Assembly: GCA_019973155.2 (NCBI GenBank)
Contig: BPQB01000002.1
Coordinates: 186,001 to 250,000 of the forward strand
Source of the DNA: Phanerochaete sordida
Lineage: Eukaryota > Basidiomycota > Agaricomycetes > Polyporales > Phanerochaetaceae
Reading direction: 5' to 3'
DNA length: 64,000 nt
Shown here one piece after another: positions 1 through 9,643 of the stretch (positions within the stretch are counted from its first letter, which is position 1; every line of letters starts with the position of its first letter). Both the position numbers and the translations under genes were made by a program. Below the pieces are notes generated by a model. It searched no databases and was not told where the DNA came from. It saw only the letters and a list, made by a program, of their open reading frames with translations.

Positions 1-53
1 TCTCGCGCCCCACTGCCACATGTGCACATGCGCGGCGCGACGACATTCCAACA
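1..53 (-). repeat. Start of 3' LTR (truncated by window)
   Basis: These 53 bases are identical to 1458-1510. On the minus strand this is the first 53 bases of the LTR, beginning TGTTGGAATG. The rest lies left of the window. Confidence 0.9.
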
Positions 54-65
54 CTCCCCCTCGAG
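54..65 (-). other. Polypurine tract
   Basis: The minus strand reads CTCGAGGGGGAG directly before the TG of the 3' LTR. A purine run in this position is where plus-strand DNA synthesis is primed in LTR elements. Confidence 0.75.
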
Positions 66-105
66 CCCGCATGTGCCATAGAAGGCAATCCCGACGCGGA
101 CGGCG

Positions 106-1017
106 CTACAGCGCGAAGCCGTCCCAAGTCCGCTGGAAGGTTTCGACGATACCGTCGTCGAACCGTTCCATGACGTCACCGGATTCCTGACACCAGAATC
201 CGAAATCCACGCCAACATCGGCGTGCTCTTTCTTCGCTTTCGGGCATTCGTTCCGGTAATGCCCCTTCTCCTTGCACTCGAAGCAAGTTATGTCCTCGCG
301 GCGCTGACGGCGCTTCGGTTTCGCAGCGTACGCGGCCTCGGGTCTGGATTCCTGCACGAGGTTTCGGCGCTTCTCCTCGTTCAGCAGGCGGCGCATCACG
401 TAGTCATAGTTCGGTGATGGCTTCTTCTCCCCCGATTCGTCCGCATCGTCCGTAGCACCGGTATCCTCTATGTAGGACTCGATAGCGGTAACAATGTTCT
501 CGTACTCTTCTGGCAAGCTCGCCAAGAGTACCGTGACCTTCAGCATGTCCGAAATATCGACCTTCACGTCGATTAAAGCCTGGTAGTAGTCCTGGAAGCG
601 GTTCAGGTGATCCTGCATGGACACATCCGGCTCTTTCCTGAGCAAGAGGAAACGGCGCATCAGCGCCATCCGATTCGCCCAGCCGGCATTCTCATGCGTC
701 TCCTTGAGAATCCGCCACATCTCCTTCGGGTCTGTGGTCTTCCGGATCAACGGAAGCTGACCGTCCGACACATGCAAGGCGATCTCCGCTGCGGCAAGCT
801 TCGCGCGCTTGTCCCATGCAGCCTGCGCTCTCACATTTGTGACTGGTCTAGGCTCCTCCCCGGACACCAAACCCCACAGTTCCTTGCGGAACAGGTGCAT
901 CTCCATACGGTACTTCCACACGTACCAATTGGAGTCGTGCAACAGCTCGAAACGCGACGATCCGCCGCTGAATCCGCTGCCCTCGGCACGTCCTTCCATA
1001 CTAGGCAAGTGCCACAA
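106..1017 (-). CDS. Copia-type Gag polyprotein with CCHC zinc knuckle
   Basis: A 303-residue ORF, possibly starting at the second methionine (position 999). The N-terminal two thirds has the layout of Copia Gag (UBN2/gag-polypeptide families): an FELL-x-DSNWYVWKYRME start, a tryptophan-rich helix and a MALMRRFLLLRKE segment. A CCHC zinc knuckle (CFEC-KEKG-H-YRNE-C, residues 245-258) follows a basic stretch and would bind element RNA. Gag forms the particle in which the RNA is packaged and copied. The ORF ends 45 residues after the knuckle. That tail contains FWCQESGD, which faintly recalls the W-x-x-DSG start of a Copia protease, so the ORF may end near an old deletion junction (inference). 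No pol gene follows. Confidence 0.85.
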   Translation of the reverse strand: MWHLPSMEGRAEGSGFSGGSSRFELLHDSNWYVWKYRMEMHLFRKELWGLVSGEEPRPVTNVRAQAAWDKRAKLAAAEIALHVSDGQLPLIRKTTDPKEMWRILKETHENAGWANRMALMRRFLLLRKEPDVSMQDHLNRFQDYYQALIDVKVDISDMLKVTVLLASLPEEYENIVTAIESYIEDTGATDDADESGEKKPSPNYDYVMRRLLNEEKRRNLVQESRPEAAYAAKPKRRQRREDITCFECKEKGHYRNECPKAKKEHADVGVDFGFWCQESGDVMERFDDGIVETFQRTWDGFAL

Positions 1018-1042
1018 AGTCGATGACTAAGCAATCACGAAC

Positions 1043-1204
1043 GGCGTAGAAACGCCCACGGCTCGACAGCCAGACGAAACGCGTAGAAACGCAACGGCGT
1101 AGACACGCCAACCAACGACAGCCGCGTAGAAACGCGAGCACGGGTAGAAACCCAAACGGTGTAGAAACACCAACGGCTAGACAGCCAAACGGCGTAGAAA
1201 CGCC
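1043..1204 (-). repeat. Array of nine mini-hairpins in the element leader
   Basis: Nine tandem inverted repeats, each with a 4-5 bp perfect stem and a four-base loop, are separated by short spacers such as CAAAC. Plus-strand positions are 1043-1056, 1060-1071, 1081-1092, 1096-1109, 1123-1136, 1142-1153, 1158-1171, 1175-1186 and 1191-1204. Stems differ (GGCGT/ACGCC, GGCT/AGCC, GCGT/ACGC, CGCGT/ACGCG, GGGT/ACCC, GGTGT/ACACC) but both sides change together, while the loop stays AGAA, AGAC or CGAC. In the element RNA the loops read UUCU, GUCU or GUCG. The array lies between the primer site and gag, where packaging or dimerisation signals usually sit. Confidence 0.85.
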
Positions 1205-1281
1205 CAAACGACGATGAACGGATAAGCGCGGGTGGTCCGCCGGAGCACGAAAAGCAGAGTCGAGAGGGTTACTGCCCTTCG

Positions 1282-1293
1282 GGGCTCATAACC
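1282..1293 (-). other. Primer-binding site, complementary to initiator tRNA-Met anticodon arm
   Basis: The minus strand reads GGTTATGAGCCC immediately after the LTR end. Its complement GGGCTCATAACC matches the anticodon stem-loop of fungal initiator tRNA-Met, including the CAT anticodon. Drosophila copia and relatives prime from an internal fragment (half-tRNA) of this tRNA, so the site supports a Copia assignment. Confidence 0.8.
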
Positions 1294-1510
1294 TGTAAAG
1301 AAGTGGGGATTACACGCAGGCAGTAACGATAGACAGCTCGTCTTCAACGCTCTGAGGCCCTCCGGGGCCTCCTTAAATACAGGAGAAATCTACTCGAAAT
1401 TTCTACGGATAATCCGTCGCTGACTAAGCCCGACGTCATCCCATTTCCAGCGCATTCTCTCGCGCCCCACTGCCACATGTGCACATGCGCGGCGCGACGA
1501 CATTCCAACA
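1294..1510 (-). repeat. 5' LTR, 217 bp
   Basis: On the minus strand the LTR runs from TGTTGGAATG to CTTTACA, with the usual TG...CA ends. A TATA-like TATTTAAGG (around 1371-1378) lies about 130 bases from the LTR start and would set the RNA start. The right border at 1510 is fixed by identity with the copy at the window start, the left border by the adjacent primer site. Confidence 0.85.
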
Positions 1511-2394
1511 GTCGCGCGAGGAGTCCCGCCGCCTCGTCCGAAAACTCGACACCGTCGTCGCTTGTTTGGAGTAATTCCACGTGCGATGTCGAGGAACCTG
1601 GCGGGATGCGAGGCGGGCGCGTGGCGAGTTTGGGAATGCGGAAGGGCAGGCCAAGCATCACGAGATGCGGGCAGCGCACGAAGGGCGCGAGGTCGCCGAG
1701 TTCGAGAGCCGTGAGAGCGCCGTCGACTTGGTCGCCGAGGGACAGGTAGGAGATTTCGGGCCAGCCATGCGCAAGATCTTCGAGGTCGCTCGGCTCCAGC
1801 ACGAAGGGGATGCGCCCAATAAACAGGGTCTGGAGGCGCGTCAGGGCAAAGAGCGGATAGATAGCGGCGGCGGGGCACATCTGGTCAGGCGACGGAGGTA
1901 GCACGCGCATGGGCTGGTTCAGAAGTATTTCAGAAACGAGTCCCATGCAATTTGGGGGTCTCCATGGTCGCCGTCCTTATGGCCGTAGCTGTCGTCGCTG
2001 TCATCGCTGTCTTCGTCGTCGTCGTCGTCGTCGTCAAGACATTCGAGCCTCATGTAGTGGAGCGCACGAACGAGCTGGGCATAGTACATAAAGCGCTTCC
2101 AGTCTTCACTGGATGGCTTGTCCACCACAGTCTGCATCATGATGTCAGAATATCTGGTTTGAAGCGCATATAGTCACCGGTACTGACCAACTGAAGCTCG
2201 AGCTGATCTCCACGCGTATGCTCGGGCAAAACACGGATCAGAGGCTCCGGAGAACCCAGCTCTCTCCACAAGGCTTTCATTGCGGGCTTGTAGAATGCTT
2301 TACACGCTAGGCCCATGGCGAGCACAGTGGAGTGCTGGTCGACCATGTCAGCGACGGTTTGGAGGAGTTCGGCTATGTAGAGACATGAATGCAT
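1511..2394 (-). pseudogene. F-box/LRR gene interrupted by the retroelement
   Basis: The first exon starts near 2394 with an F-box of the mushroom type (IAELLQTVADMV, then LACKAFYKPAMKALWRELG). A 56-bp intron (2132-2187, GTCAGT donor, CTGAC branch, GCAG acceptor) joins it to TVVDKPSSEDWKRFMYYA and a strongly acidic Asp run. Leucine-rich coding continues (LTRLQTLFIGRIPF, DLAHGWPEISYLSLGD) in another frame from about 1946, so there is either an unrecognised intron or a frameshift near 1920-1950. At 1510 the reading frame runs into the LTR and the C-terminal leucine-rich end is lost. F-box proteins are substrate adaptors of SCF ubiquitin ligases. This copy is probably inactive. Confidence 0.7.
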
Positions 2395-2879
2395 GATAGA
2401 ATCCGCGTCAAAGAAAGCGGTGCTGCAATAGCTAGTTGATGCGTGAGTGAAATTCGCGTACGGCCTGGGTATGACGCACCAAGTCTGCTCTACTAGCGCG
2501 TCAAATGACCAGCTCCAGCAGTCGAGGAAGTGCGCGGGATGGAGACGTCCAGAGCGCAAGTACGGAATAAATATGTCTAGGGAAAGCAGGAACGTCGGGT
2601 TGAAGATCCCATGCAGGCAGAGAAAATATTAGAGAGGACGCGGTGGTTGACACCCAAGTCACGACGCAGGCTAAACGCTCAAACCTGAGGCACGCACATG
2701 TGACCGTCACGAAAAAGTCGACGCGCGTCGCCCCGCCAACCCTCCTCTCTCTAAACCACAACACCCTCGCTCAACGTTCACCGGCACCGACCACCACCCC
2801 ACATCCCCTTCTCCTCGTAAGCTAGCTTGAGGTTATTTTCCGGATTATTCTCTCAGTTCTCTGTGTCAGAAACTTTAAC

Positions 2880-3513
2880 GCCTACCCGCGGGGCACCGCG
2901 GTGCCTCGCGATAGGCCGAGAAAAGGCGCTGGATCGCGATGCCTCAAGGGGGGAACGCTATCCCCGTGAGAGCTCGCGAGAGGCGCCAGGGGCATCCAAG
3001 CCTCTCGCGAGGCAGGGCCCATATCTCCGAGTTGCCTCATGGGGCACGAAAATATCTCAGGATTGCCTCAAGGGGCATATCTGTGATGGGCGGGAACCGT
3101 GCCTCGCGAGACAACGTGATCCCTCGGGTTGCCAAGGGATGCAACATGAGCGCCCAGGGAACCTCGCGACAAAAAGAAATGCCCCAACCACTCCATTTTC
3201 CGCTTACTTACCCAGTCTCTTACTACTCTTCTTACCAATCACCTTAGTCTACTTACTTGTCATGTATCATCTGCTTATCTATCAGTTAGCGTATTTACTG
3301 TGATTAGATTGGTTACTTACTTTGACTGTTATTTCTTATCAAGGCTTGATTTGACCTGTAGGATTTTTAATTGTGAGCTTACTGGGATTCGAACCCGCGA
3401 CCTTAGACTTACTTTCGTGGTTACAAAACAACTGCGCTACGGAGCCATATTGGCCATGGCTCCCCATTCCTCATGTTCGACACTTGGCGCCTCGCGAGGC
3501 AGCGTGAGGCACC
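2880..3513. repeat. Degenerate GC-rich repeat block
   Basis: Variants of the palindrome GCCTCGCGAGGC recur near 2900, 2966, 3001, 3104, 3161 and 3487. Between them lie imperfect tandem units of about 31 bp starting ATATCTC and holding TTGCCTCA-GGGGC (3021-3051, 3052-3080). The block flanks a tRNA-like sequence, so the whole may be one old repetitive element. No coding potential is recognisable. Confidence 0.55.
3375..3446 (-). other. tRNA-like sequence (tRNA pseudogene or SINE head)
   Basis: The minus strand starts GGCTCCGTAGCGCAGTTG, a good RNA polymerase III A box. About 40 bases downstream it has GGTTCGAATCC, a perfect B box. The rest does not fold: the D stem has no partner, the T stem is mismatched (GCGGG against CCCAG) and the acceptor ends (GGCTCCG against TAAGCTC) pair poorly. 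It is therefore a decayed tRNA gene or the head of a tRNA-derived SINE, not a working tRNA. Confidence 0.55.
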
Positions 3514-3692
3514 CTGGAGGCGGTCGTGCGCGCAACCGTGCGCGTCGCACGGTGTATACCTTAATAGCAGCAGTCTTTATAGAGGGCTACAAGCAGTAAT
3601 GAAAGCACAACATCTGCATAATTTATTTGCAGGGGAGCGGAGTGGGGGTGGGGAATATACATGAGATTCACAAGTCCGAGCACAAGTCCATA

Positions 3693-5778
3693 CTAAGTAG
3701 TCTTCTTACGAGAAACACCGGCGTTGGTGCGCCTAGGGCGGCCCGTGGCCTTCGCCGCTGGAAGGGGCTCCTCGACCTGGTCCTCCGGGGCTGCGGCGGC
3801 GGACCTGCGTGAGCTAGAGGGGCGGTTCACCTCGGCGTCCTTGGAGGCGGCCTCCCGAGTCTGCTTTGGCACAGGGCGGTCCTCCTCGACGGCGTTCGCT
3901 GCAGGTTTCGGAACGCGCTTCTTGGGCTTCGGCGGCTGCTGCTCTTGAGGCGGCTCCGACGCCAAGGCGGGCTCGACATCGTCGTCGCGATGCTCAGCGC
4001 GAGCACCGTCGTGCTCGCCAACGTCCATAGCCGCGATGGCGTCCTCGAGATCCTCGACGGCAGCATCGTCGACGTCAGACATATCGGAGTCCGGTTTGGG
4101 CGCAGCTTGAGTCGCGGTGCGGCTACGGGCAGACGCCGCGCTCACGGCGCCGCCCGTGGTGCGCGAGGCGGGTGCAGCAGAGCCGGTGCGCGAAGACGAC
4201 GGCGCGGGCAGAGATGACGAAGGCGACGGCGACGGCGACGGCGAAGCAGCACGGGGAGACGAGATGGAATTGGGAATGGCGGAGGCCCGAGATGGATTGC
4301 GAAGCTGCGTGAGCAAGGCTTCGGTGCGACGCTGGGCGGGGGTGAGCTCCTCGAGAGGGAGAGCCGCCTCGAGCTCAAGCACGTCGGGGTTGTGGCCTTG
4401 CCAAACGCACGCTTCCCACCACAGCCGTGTGATCTTGACAGCCTCCAGGTCCCATTCGGCAATGAGTAGCTCCTTCCACCAGTCGAAGTCGGCGGAGTAG
4501 TTGTAGGAGCCGGTCGCAACAAAAGTCGCGTCGCCCGAGAGCAGGAAGCGGCACTGTATTATGTCGTCATTAAGAGCTCGATTGAGAGTGAAAGGAGAGA
4601 CGTACGACGATGAAGGCAAATGCCATGAACTCAGGCCTCATCTCACCCACTGCGCCCCAGATCTCCGCTTTCGACTTCTGCCCACCCTTCTGGACCGCCG
4701 CTTTGCCTTTGCGCGGCTTGGGCCTCGCGTTGCGCGTGCCGCTGGCGTTCCAGACGCGACGAGTGGTGAGCCCTGACTTGCCTACGAGGCAGGCGATTAA
4801 GAGCTGCTCGCCAGACATGAGAATGGCTGGTCAATAGAAGAGGTATTGCGACGCACTCGAACGAGGATGGGGCTCCTCATCATGTACTCAGTATTGCCGT
4901 TGTGGTCGAGCGGAAACGCGAATGGGGGCATGAGGTTGTCCGCCCCGCCGCGGAGGAGAGCTGCGTCCTTGTCCTCTCGAAGGGCTTCGAGATCGTCGAA
5001 CGGCAGGTTGCGCAGAGCCTCGGGGAGGCACAGGTATACCAGTTTCTTCGCATCGTCGATGATATGGGAGCGCTGCTGCTGCGCGGCAGCCAGGTACTGC
5101 AATACGGATGAGAGACAGCAGACTAGTAGTAGAGGGTGGACTTACCGCTCTTTTGATCCAAGTCACCGAGCCCATGGCGTCAGCAAGGCGGCGGTTCTTC
5201 TCGAGGTCCCAGCCTCCTATAGCGTCGAAGACTTCAGCCTGGCGAGCGCGCTGCTGGTTGCGGGGATTAGCATATCGCGTGGAGGAGCGGAGGTCAATGT
5301 TGGGCCGCGTTTTCGCGTCAAACGCATCGTCTGCGGTCCAGACCTCGAAGAATACGATAGACTTCTTGCCGGCGACGTAGATACGGTCGGCGTACGGCTG
5401 GAGCTCGCGGGGCGGCTTGCCTCCGTAGCGGTTGCGCTGCTTCTTGGTGGCCGCCTTGAATTCAACGTTCTCCAAGACCGCCTCCCGGTACTTCGACGCA
5501 AGCTCGGCGTACTGGAGCTGCAGTTCGGAGAGCGCCTGCGGAGCCAAAGCCAGAAATCAGTATAGACAGCGCGGTCTAGAAGGCGTATACATCACCTCCC
5601 GCAAAACGTCTATGCTTGCTGTCGAAGAAGGAAGCTTGGGGACGACCAAGAGGGTACGGATGCGGGGATCTTTAATAGGATCGTCGACGTCGTCTTCAGC
5701 GTCGTTGTCAAAGCCGTCGTCGTCGCCGAGGTCGAACTCTTCCTCGCCGGAGGCCTGATCCTCGTCGTCGGAGGGCAT
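3693..5778 (-). CDS. Unknown protein, five exons, 623 aa
   Basis: Exons: 5778-5596, 5535-5146, 5096-4857, 4803-4606 and 4553-3693, all joined in phase 0 through introns of 49-60 bp. The protein starts with an acidic tail (MPSDDEDQ, then repeated Asp/Glu). A central globular region of about 300 residues carries RELQPYADRIYVAGKKSIVF, then IIDDAKKLVYLCLPEALR, then CRFLLSGDATFVATGS and DFDWWKELLIAEWDL. A disordered Ser/Pro/Ala-rich C-terminal half has scattered basic patches and ends RPRRTNAGVSRKKTT. The middle resembles a family that is multicopy in agaricomycete genomes, possibly the one labelled DUF6698 (recalled, not verified). Function is unknown. Acidic and basic ends would suit a nuclear protein (inference). 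Confidence 0.75.
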
Positions 5779-6335
5779 GGTGGGGATAGTGGGGAAAGGG
5801 GATTGTAGAGGGGGATGTGCTGCAAAGTGCAAAGTCAAGAGTGCGAAGCAGGGCAGCGCTGTCAAAACCACGGCCGCGAGCTGGTGGGTTATGAGTGTTG
5901 CTACAGCGTCTGACGTTCTACCCTAAAGTGTGCTATAGACGTAAAATACTGCGATCTGGCTGCACGTGTATAGCCTTCGCGTACGAACGGCTTCGACGCG
6001 AACGCGAGGATGCTCACCTGCTCAGGCTGGCGCTCAGCGCTGCCGTACCTTCTGAGCTCGTTGAGGCAGCCATGCGAAGATCTAGCGAGGATGTAGCGAA
6101 GATAAGCAGAAGAGGGAAGGGAGGATCGGACAGTGGTCGAGCTGGAGGGCAGACGATGAGAGAGAAGCGCAGATTTTGAATTGCAAGCGCTGAGCGCCGA
6201 GTCTGGATAAAAGGGGAAATCGGCAGCAGAGGGCCTCATTGGCACGGTGCGGCGCACTCGCCGCAGCGAGTGTATGCAGATGAGGTGTCACGCGGTGTGC
6301 GATGCACGCAAATGAACAGGAAATTAATCTACGGT
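5779..6335. other. Intergenic, promoter of the 3693-5778 gene
   Basis: 557 bp between two genes on the minus strand. No recognisable gene, RNA or repeat was seen. Confidence 0.5.
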
Positions 6336-8015
6336 TTACACGAGGAGATCCGCCGCCCGCTGGTCCTCCGCCAGATTATCAACCCGAGAGAGGAGGCCCA
6401 GCTCCTCGACCCACCGCGCCGCCCGCCGCTCTGCCCACACGTCCTTGTCGTCGTCGCTGAGACAGGCCCACGATTTGAATCCGTACTCGACGTAGCGGAA
6501 GAGACCGCCAGACGCGTACTGCGCGAACGACCACCGCGTCTCGCCCTCGCGAACCGGGATGTTGCCGTGTCTGATGCACGCGGAGGGAATGAGGATCGTG
6601 GCGCCTGGAGGGAATTCGACGACGATGCCGAACTCTCGGAGGATGAGGTGGCCGCCATACCGCGGGTCAAAGGAGCCGTCGCAGTAGATCGAGCACCAGC
6701 CGGCCGCACGATTGCCGTGGTCGTTGTGTTCGTAGCTGGCAGAGTTCGGGCCGAAGTTGAAAGAGGCAGCGGGGAAGACGCTGTTATTCCAGTTGTATCC
6801 AAGCTCTGTGTAGTGCTCGAAGAGGGCGTCGAGCTTTGTGGCGTAGTCGCGGAACATTCTCGGCGCAAAAAATGCGAAGCCGCCTGCGAGATCAGGTAAG
6901 GGCGTGAGTATGCAGTGAACCAGGATAGGCGGGGATGACGCACTGCTCGCGAAGCCTGCGATGCGCCTCATCGCAGGGTTGGCCATGAGGCGAGCGAGCA
7001 CAGCCTGGTTATGCTTCGAGTGGCGCAGGATTCCCGGGCGCTGTGGACTTGTGAGAACGTTGTCTACTTGAAAAGCGAGTATAATCGTACCTTCTGCCCT
7101 CCGCCGTAGGATACGCCGACTGCAATCGTCTTGAACGGCCCGCGGCGATCACGACGATTACCGAAGCGCAGAGACTTCCCAGCCTCCGCGGCTGCTCGAG
7201 CTGCTTCAATACGTACCTCTTTCCATGGATCTTGCTGACCAGGAATGCCTTCGAGAACGCCGCATATGTTGCGTACCTCATCGCAGAGGACCACAGTCGT
7301 GCTGATTGTGTTAGCTAGGCTGCAGTTAAATAATAAGAAGGAACGTACATCCCATCCCACTGCACAAGCTCGAGCCCTTCCTCTAGCACCTCCTCCAGGG
7401 TCTGAAAGCGATTCTGAATAGCGCTACGACGCGCAATCCAAGCACCAAGGGCGACGGTCTTCAGAGTCAACATCTTGAAGTCGTCGAGGACGACGGTCCT
7501 GTTCTTCTGGTACTTTCGCGACAGGCTGGAGCGAATCTTGTAAGTACTCGGGCGGATCGACGCCCGTATCTTCGCCGCCTTCTTAGCTTTATATCTCTTC
7601 TGATGATTTTTCGCTTTCGGCATGCTGGAAGGCTGATCGAGCACGAGGGACGGAACGCTCACGAAGGGCGGCCCGGCGGTAGAGCCACAGGCGGAGGTAG
7701 GGACGGACGGGGACGCTTCAGGAGACGGAGGGGCAGAAGAGAGGGGGGAATCAGGGATGGCGGGATCGAGAGTGGGAGAGACGGGGTAGCGCAAGTGTTG
7801 ACCGTCTTCTGTATCTCCGAGGCCGGCATCTTCTCGTTGATCTCGAGTCCGGATGGCCTCCTGTAGGGCGTTGTTGAGGTTGCAGCCGTGCAGCAGGAGG
7901 GCGACGTGCTCTGGATCATCGTCCCGCGGGGTTGGAATGCGAACCTTGGGAGCAAGAGGTGAGCAGAATATCAAGCGGCTCAAGACTAGCGACTCACGGT
8001 TTTTTTGGACGGCAT
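6336..8015 (-). CDS. 2-oxoglutarate/Fe(II) dioxygenase-like protein (TET/JBP-like), 489 aa
   Basis: Exons: 8015-7998, 7944-7349, 7301-7091, 7040-6944 and 6883-6336. The N-terminal third is Ser/Pro-rich, then basic. The C-terminal 180 residues look like a double-stranded beta-helix oxygenase: EHND (H360, D362) matches the HxD iron ligands, FPPGATILIPSACIRHGN gives the distal histidine (H413), and R424 in GETRWSFAQY is placed to bind 2-oxoglutarate. The set HxD...FPPG...IPS...RHxN...R-SF-QY belongs to a family greatly expanded in Agaricomycetes. Its relation to TET/JBP 5-methylcytosine oxygenases, expanded in mushrooms together with KDZ transposons, is likely but from memory. Substrate is unproven. 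All ligand positions are present, so the enzyme may be active. Confidence 0.75.
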
Positions 8016-9643
8016 GGTGCTCGCCTTCGGCAGGAAAGACAAAGGAAGGGGCGAGAAAGGGTGGAAGGGGTGGGGGAACTGGGTGGCGACGAGAAGAAGC
8101 GGCGCGAGTCAGGGAAAGTGCGTGACATGCGCGCGCACGCGGGGCGCGTGACGCCATGTCACCCTTGCCCTCAAATTTTCCTGCGCGCACCTTTCTGCTC
8201 CTTTCCTCCTACCACCACGTCCCCCTTCTCGACCAACTCACGCGCCTCTTCTCTCTCCCTCCTCTCCTCTTCCCCCTGCGCTAGGGCGGCCTGCAGAGGG
8301 AACGCTGATGCCTGTGTGCGCCACACGTCGACGGGCTGACCAGCCTGACGAGCGTGTCAAGCACACCGGCGACGCGTTCTCGACCGCATGTGCTGCCCTC
8401 AGAGCTTGCGCAGAGCGACCTTGATCCGTGAGCGATGCCCCCGTGGGACTGACCAGCCCTGCGGGTAAGCTTAGCCAGGCCCAGGCGCACGCGCAGCTCG
8501 TCAGCGCAGTTTTGGCGGAATACCGGCATGCTCTACTCACCACGCGATACACCTACACACCATAAGCCTCGAGCACTGCGCCCCTCGCCCCTCGCCACTA
8601 CAACCCCGACCTCGTTGCCGCCTATGACGCCGAAGGACTCGCTGGCTTCCAGACTCGTCTCGCCGACCGCGCCGCCTAGCATAAGGTAAGTGCTTCGTCT
8701 TTCGGCATGGCAGGGCATCTACACGTACCGCACAAAAATTTGAGACAAAATTCACGGTCTGAACCGCGCCCACTGTTGCACTCGCGCGTTGCTCCCGCAC
8801 TGGGGTGCGGCGTTCACTGCGTCCACCAACGTCCGCCCAAATTGTACCATGGCATGTTGTCCACCGCGGCGGCGGCATGAACGTCGACTCCCTGCGCGCC
8901 CACGCCCGATAATTGTGCACGCTGCAACGGCCCAACGTCCGCCGCCGCCACGTAAGCGGCGATGTACGCGAGCCGTGCGAGGACATGCTTTCGACGAAGT
9001 GCATGCGCAAGCAGTGTGATCTGAGAGCTCTCGCAGCGCGTTGGAGCGAGCGGCGGCCTGCGGCGTCGGGTCCGGCCTGGGAAAGTCGTAGTCGTGCAAT
9101 GCGCTGTGCGCGCGCCCGCCGTCTGACGATTATACGCTCTGCACTAACGGCCCGACGTCCGTCGACGCCGATGCTGCTGCGTCGATGCACACGAGCGGTG
9201 AGAGGGCGTGCGTTCAACAGAGCGCGTGTCGACGCCCATGGTCAATGGTGCCGCAGCGAGCACGCGCGGGGTGCAGGCCTTCGGTTCGGCGCGCGGCGCA
9301 CGGCGCACGAGATGGCCACGGCAGCGCCCCAAGACAAGCTGTTGGCGCCGCGCACCCTTTGTGAGATCCGAACGCAGCGCGGTGCTCGCAGGCGTCGGGG
9401 CCGCAGGCTCGACGCCGTCGGTTCCGTGGTATGCTCTGCTGCGGCATTTCGGTGCTCGCGCCCACAAGTGCCGATGGGCCTCCACTCTACGGCAGCGAGC
9501 TGTCGTACATGGTTGCTGGCTGCCGCATGTGCACGCCGCCACCGCATGCGTAGTCTGGTCGGCTGGTGTAGCCTGCGTATCGCCATCCACGCGCTCGCGC
9601 CGCGGCAGCACCCAGCTCGCGACGCGGAACGTAGAGCTCGGTG
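8016..9643. other. GC-rich region without a convincing gene
   Basis: Long open frames exist on both strands but encode arginine-rich low-complexity sequence, as expected from GC-rich noncoding DNA. Two stretches resemble each other (about 8908-9005 and 9128-9225: CGATxATxxxC...ACGGCCC.ACGTCCG), so the region probably holds old tandemly duplicated repeats. No terminal repeats were found. Confidence 0.5.

Larger units (their letters stand above)
1..1510 (-). mobile_element. Gag-only Copia-type LTR retroelement (3' LTR cut by window edge)
   Basis: Read on the minus strand the element runs 5' LTR (1510-1294), primer-binding site, hairpin-rich leader, one gag ORF (1017-106), polypurine tract (65-54) and the start of the 3' LTR (53-1). 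The first 53 bases of the window equal 1458-1510 exactly, which identifies the two LTRs. Only about 40 bases separate the gag stop from the polypurine tract, so there is no room for protease, integrase, reverse transcriptase or RNase H. It must rely on enzymes from another element, like the gag-only (TR-GAG) elements described in plants. The identical LTR segment suggests recent insertion. The target-site duplication cannot be checked because the left end lies outside the window. Confidence 0.85.

Noticed and set aside
1043..1204. Looks at first like a CRISPR-type repeat array
   Set aside because: Units are about 18 bp with varying stems and no real spacers, and they lie inside a retroelement leader in a eukaryote.
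3375..3446. Functional tRNA gene
   Set aside because: A and B boxes are good but D stem, T stem and acceptor stem do not pair.
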